From Paracoccaceae bacterium (GTDB lineage: Bacteria; Pseudomonadota; Alphaproteobacteria; Rhodobacterales; Rhodobacteraceae): 8,360 nt of DNA. The stretch is from the NCBI GenBank assembly GCA_030625695.1, contig DAOUQK010000150.1, forward strand, positions 1-8,360, given 5' to 3'. Within the stretch, counting starts at the first letter, position 1. Every line of letters begins with the position of its first letter. Shown here one piece after another: positions 6,001 to 8,360 of this stretch. The translations under genes and the position numbers were made by a program. The notes beneath the pieces are model-generated. The model was not told the DNA's origin and searched no databases. It worked only from the letters and a program-made list of their open reading frames with translations.

Positions 6001-6834
6001 TCAGATTTGAATGGGGTTCGCCTTGGCAATTCGGTCCAGCGCCATCAATGTGTCAATCAGCGCAGACATCTGATCAAGGTAGATCATGTTGGGCCCGTCG
6101 CAAGGCGCATTATCCGGGTCTTGGTGGGTTTCCATGAACACCGACGCCACACCGATGGCGACAGCGGCGCGCGCCATGACTGGGGCAAATTCACGCTGAC
6201 CACCAGAAGACCCACCACGCCCGCCGGGTTGTTGCACCGAATGGGTGGCGTCCATCACCACGGGATAGCCGGTTTGTGCCATCTGCGGCAGGCTCCGCAT
6301 GTCGGCAACCAGAGTATTATAGCCAAAGCTGGTGCCGCGTTCGCACAGAAGGATACGTTTGTTGCCGGTGCTTTCGATTTTTGCGACCACATTGGGCATT
6401 TCCCACGGGGCCAGAAACTGACCCTTTTTGACGTTGATCGCCGCCCCGGTATTGCCGGCCGCCAAAAGCATATCGGTCTGGCGGCACAAAAAGGCCGGGA
6501 TCTGGATGATATCGACCGCGTCGGCGGCCACGGCGCATTGCGCTTCGTTATGCACATCTGTCAGAACGGGTACGCCGATGGATTTGCCCAAGTCTGACAG
6601 CACCTTTAGTCCCGCATCAATGCCAAGCCCGCGTTTGCCGTCCAAAGAGGTTCGGTTGGCCTTGTCATAAGACGCCTTGAACACATATTGCGCGCCTGCC
6701 GCGTCGCAAGCTTCTTTCATCACGCCGGCAATCATCTGGGCGTGGTCGGCTGTTTCCAACTGACAAGGCCCGGCAATGATCGTTAATGGGCGCGTAGTAC
6801 CGATACTAAGATCGCCAACAATTACATCTGTCAT
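6001..6834 (-). CDS. kdsA: 2-dehydro-3-deoxyphosphooctonate aldolase (Kdo-8-phosphate synthase), metal-dependent class
   Basis: KdsA condenses PEP with arabinose-5-phosphate to Kdo-8-phosphate, the committed step to Kdo for lipid A-core and for the Kdo linker of some capsules. At 277 residues it has normal length. Signatures are LTIIAGPCQLET (17-28), FKASYDKANRTS (52-63, PEP/A5P binding), LTDVHNE (91-97), DIIQIPAFLCRQTDML (108-123), INVKKGQFLAPWEM (133-146), CERGTSFGYNTL (164-175) and VMDATHSVQQPGG (193-205). Cys24, His198, Glu235 and Asp246 keep exactly the spacing (174, 37, 11) that I recall for the metal ligands of Aquifex KdsA. E. coli-type enzymes have Asn in place of this Cys. The ATG at 6832-6834 lies 2 bp after the stop of the capsule export gene, so the two are likely translationally coupled. 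Identification is secure. Confidence 0.97.
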   Translation of the reverse strand: MTDVIVGDLSIGTTRPLTIIAGPCQLETADHAQMIAGVMKEACDAAGAQYVFKASYDKANRTSLDGKRGLGIDAGLKVLSDLGKSIGVPVLTDVHNEAQCAVAADAVDIIQIPAFLCRQTDMLLAAGNTGAAINVKKGQFLAPWEMPNVVAKIESTGNKRILLCERGTSFGYNTLVADMRSLPQMAQTGYPVVMDATHSVQQPGGRGGSSGGQREFAPVMARAAVAIGVASVFMETHQDPDNAPCDGPNMIYLDQMSALIDTLMALDRIAKANPIQI

Positions 6835-6836
6835 GG

Positions 6837-8360
6837 TTAGCTTGTTACCTGTTCCCGTAAGATCGACGCGGTTAGTGACAGCATCAGGTAAATGCCGGAA
6901 AAGATCAGGAATGCAAGCACAGTATTCTCGAACTTGCGCGGATAGCTGGGCTCCTGTGCTGCCACTGGTTCGACGTTGACGGCGAGGTAGCGCACCAGTC
7001 GGTTCGCCTCCATCCGGGTGGTTTCCACCTGTTGCAGTGTCGATTGCAGCATCATGTCCCGGCTGACCAGATCGGCCTGGGCCATCTGGATACGCACCGA
7101 AAGCCGCGCCAGAGAATTTTCGCCAAGCGACGCATCAACCATTTTGGCGTTCAGTCGGTCCAGCAACGCGTTCAACCGGCGGATATCGCCTTTGGCACCA
7201 TCCACCTTGGCGCTATTGGGGCGGGCATTATCCTCTAACGCGGCCAATTGCAGGCCCTTTTCCTGCAATTGAATTTCGACGTTGTTGATCTGTCCGCGTA
7301 GCGTGGCAATCACGCCTTCGGGGTCCAGAATTGCGCCTTGTTGTTGCAGGTTCACCAGCGCCTCTTGTGCGTCGCGCCGCCCGGCCTGAGCCTTTTCAAA
7401 GGCGGCCACGGCCTCTTGCATCTGATTACCGCGTTTGGTTTGGGACAGATAGTTGACCCGGTTTTGCGCGAAATGGATCAGCCGTTCGGCAAATAACTGC
7501 GCCACTGCAGGGTCGGCGGCGCTGACCTCCATTCGGATCACACCTTCGGTTGGATCATAGCCGACAATAGTGTTTTTCGAGTAGATATTATAGGCCTGTT
7601 CGTTGGTGGGGTCTTGGGTCAGCCGCTGGATCGGATCAATCCATTCCTGAAGGAAATGCGCCTTATAGCCAGTGTCTTCGTCAAGGTCGATCATCGCCTC
7701 AATCGAATTCAGATACCGCTGGGTGGCGATGGCATCCTGATTGGTGGCAAACTGCGTGCCCGACAAAAGACCGCCAAGGCCCCCGCCGCCAGCCGAGTCC
7801 GCCTGAAGGATCAGGAATTCCGCCCGGGATGAATACATCGGCGTGGCAACAATAGCAAAATACCAGGCGGCAATCAGCGTCGGCAGGAACACAAAGAACG
7901 ACACCCGCGTCAGCAGCAACAACATCTTGCGCTGGCGTCGCTTGGCGATGTCGCGCTGAATGTCGCTTATTTCACGGTTACGCTTGTCTGCCGGGCTCAA
8001 TTCGGTCGAAGGCAGGGTTTGTTTGGCAATCGGCACGGTTTGCGGCAATTGCACTTTATCTTTTGTGCCGCTCAGTTTTGCGACCGCACCGCGCGCGGCT
8101 GTCATCGCATCAGGTGCGCCACCTTCATGACCGTCAGCGCCGCCCTGCGGCACCACCAGTTCCAGCATGTTGGTGCGTTTGAACGGATCGATTCCTATGT
8201 TGCGCAACAGGCGCACGGCATCGAAATCAGACGTGGCCGGCAGGTTGTGCTTTTGCGCCACCCGGCGGGCCATGCGCAATTGCCGACCGGTAAGACCCTC
8301 TTTGCGGATCGTGTCGATGTCGTTCTGCCCCTTCGCCTCGCGGGCCGAGGTCACTTCGCC
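6837..8360 (-). CDS. KpsE/Wzz-like capsule polysaccharide export inner-membrane protein (5' truncated)
   Basis: The frame stays open to the window edge (GEVTSARE...). The codon at 8352-8354 is GTG, so the true start is probably outside; 508 residues are visible. Counting that GTG as residue 1, a charged cytoplasmic N-terminal part holds GLTGRQLRMARRVAQKH (20-36), FDAVRLLRNIGIDPFKR (44-60) and a proline/alanine-rich linker. A first membrane helix follows (about 145-171), then the Wzz-like periplasmic start MYSSRAEFLILQ (173-184) with a Gly-rich patch (189-199). Next comes a long coiled coil (about 305-455), a proline-containing EPSYPRKFENT segment (468-478) and a second membrane helix (about 478-500), ending in a short tail. 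This is the polysaccharide co-polymerase/export layout of KpsE, CtrB and BexC. No tyrosine-kinase domain is present. Such proteins link the ABC transporter (KpsMT) to the outer-membrane channel. First visible gene of the kdsA/hexomutase operon. Confidence 0.88.
   Translation of the reverse strand, partial: GEVTSAREAKGQNDIDTIRKEGLTGRQLRMARRVAQKHNLPATSDFDAVRLLRNIGIDPFKRTNMLELVVPQGGADGHEGGAPDAMTAARGAVAKLSGTKDKVQLPQTVPIAKQTLPSTELSPADKRNREISDIQRDIAKRRQRKMLLLLTRVSFFVFLPTLIAAWYFAIVATPMYSSRAEFLILQADSAGGGGLGGLLSGTQFATNQDAIATQRYLNSIEAMIDLDEDTGYKAHFLQEWIDPIQRLTQDPTNEQAYNIYSKNTIVGYDPTEGVIRMEVSAADPAVAQLFAERLIHFAQNRVNYLSQTKRGNQMQEAVAAFEKAQAGRRDAQEALVNLQQQGAILDPEGVIATLRGQINNVEIQLQEKGLQLAALEDNARPNSAKVDGAKGDIRRLNALLDRLNAKMVDASLGENSLARLSVRIQMAQADLVSRDMMLQSTLQQVETTRMEANRLVRYLAVNVEPVAAQEPSYPRKFENTVLAFLIFSGIYLMLSLTASILREQVTS

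Noticed and set aside
5995..6597. 200-codon open frame opposite kdsA
   Set aside because: The opposite strand encodes every KdsA signature; this frame has the His/Arg/Gly-rich composition of an antisense reading.
8352..8354. GTG as the start codon of the capsule export gene
   Set aside because: The frame stays open to the window edge and the bases upstream (ggcgaa) give no ribosome binding site; an upstream start outside the window is more likely.

Overview
The window looks like ordinary chromosome of an alphaproteobacterium, most likely a marine Rhodobacterales (Roseobacter-group) species. This rests on the GC-rich codon use, the remembered similarity of several proteins to Roseobacter homologues, and the short GC-rich palindromes that end in a TTCA loop. 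It is an inference from sequence style and recalled homologues, not from a search. It holds eight protein genes, two of them cut by the window edges. I see no tRNA, rRNA, CRISPR array, transposase, phage gene or toxin-antitoxin pair.

Left part (1-2213): the 3' end of valS (valyl-tRNA synthetase) runs rightward. Facing it on the minus strand are a crotonase-family gene and, 41 bp downstream of that, a small gene for an exported ankyrin-repeat protein. The ankyrin gene is bracketed by two inverted copies of a 24-bp hairpin element. Each copy contains the TAG stop codon of the gene it follows (valS on one side, the crotonase on the other).

Middle (2214-4479): a 142-bp divergent intergenic region separates the crotonase from two rightward genes that are probably co-transcribed. 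These are an isocitrate lyase/PEP mutase-superfamily enzyme and a HisC-like PLP aminotransferase, 42 bp apart. They end at a good intrinsic terminator in an AT-rich convergent intergenic region (4345-4479). Substrates of all three enzymes are unknown. The crotonase and the lyase-like protein each lack a hallmark catalytic residue of the best-known family members.

Right part (4480-8360, all minus strand): a tight surface-polysaccharide operon reads inward from the right edge. In order it encodes a KpsE/Wzz-like inner-membrane capsule export protein (5' end outside the window), KdsA (Kdo-8-phosphate synthase, metal-dependent class) and a phosphomannomutase/phosphoglucomutase. The gaps are 2 bp and 24 bp. 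The genes fit together: KdsA makes the Kdo precursor, the hexomutase makes hexose-1-phosphate for nucleotide sugars, and the PCP-type protein helps export the polymer, as in ABC-transporter-dependent (group 2-like) capsules.

I found no convincing new biological system. The points most worth a second look are the stop-codon-bearing hairpin pair around the ankyrin gene, the altered active sites of the crotonase and the lyase-like protein, and the Kdo/hexose/export operon.
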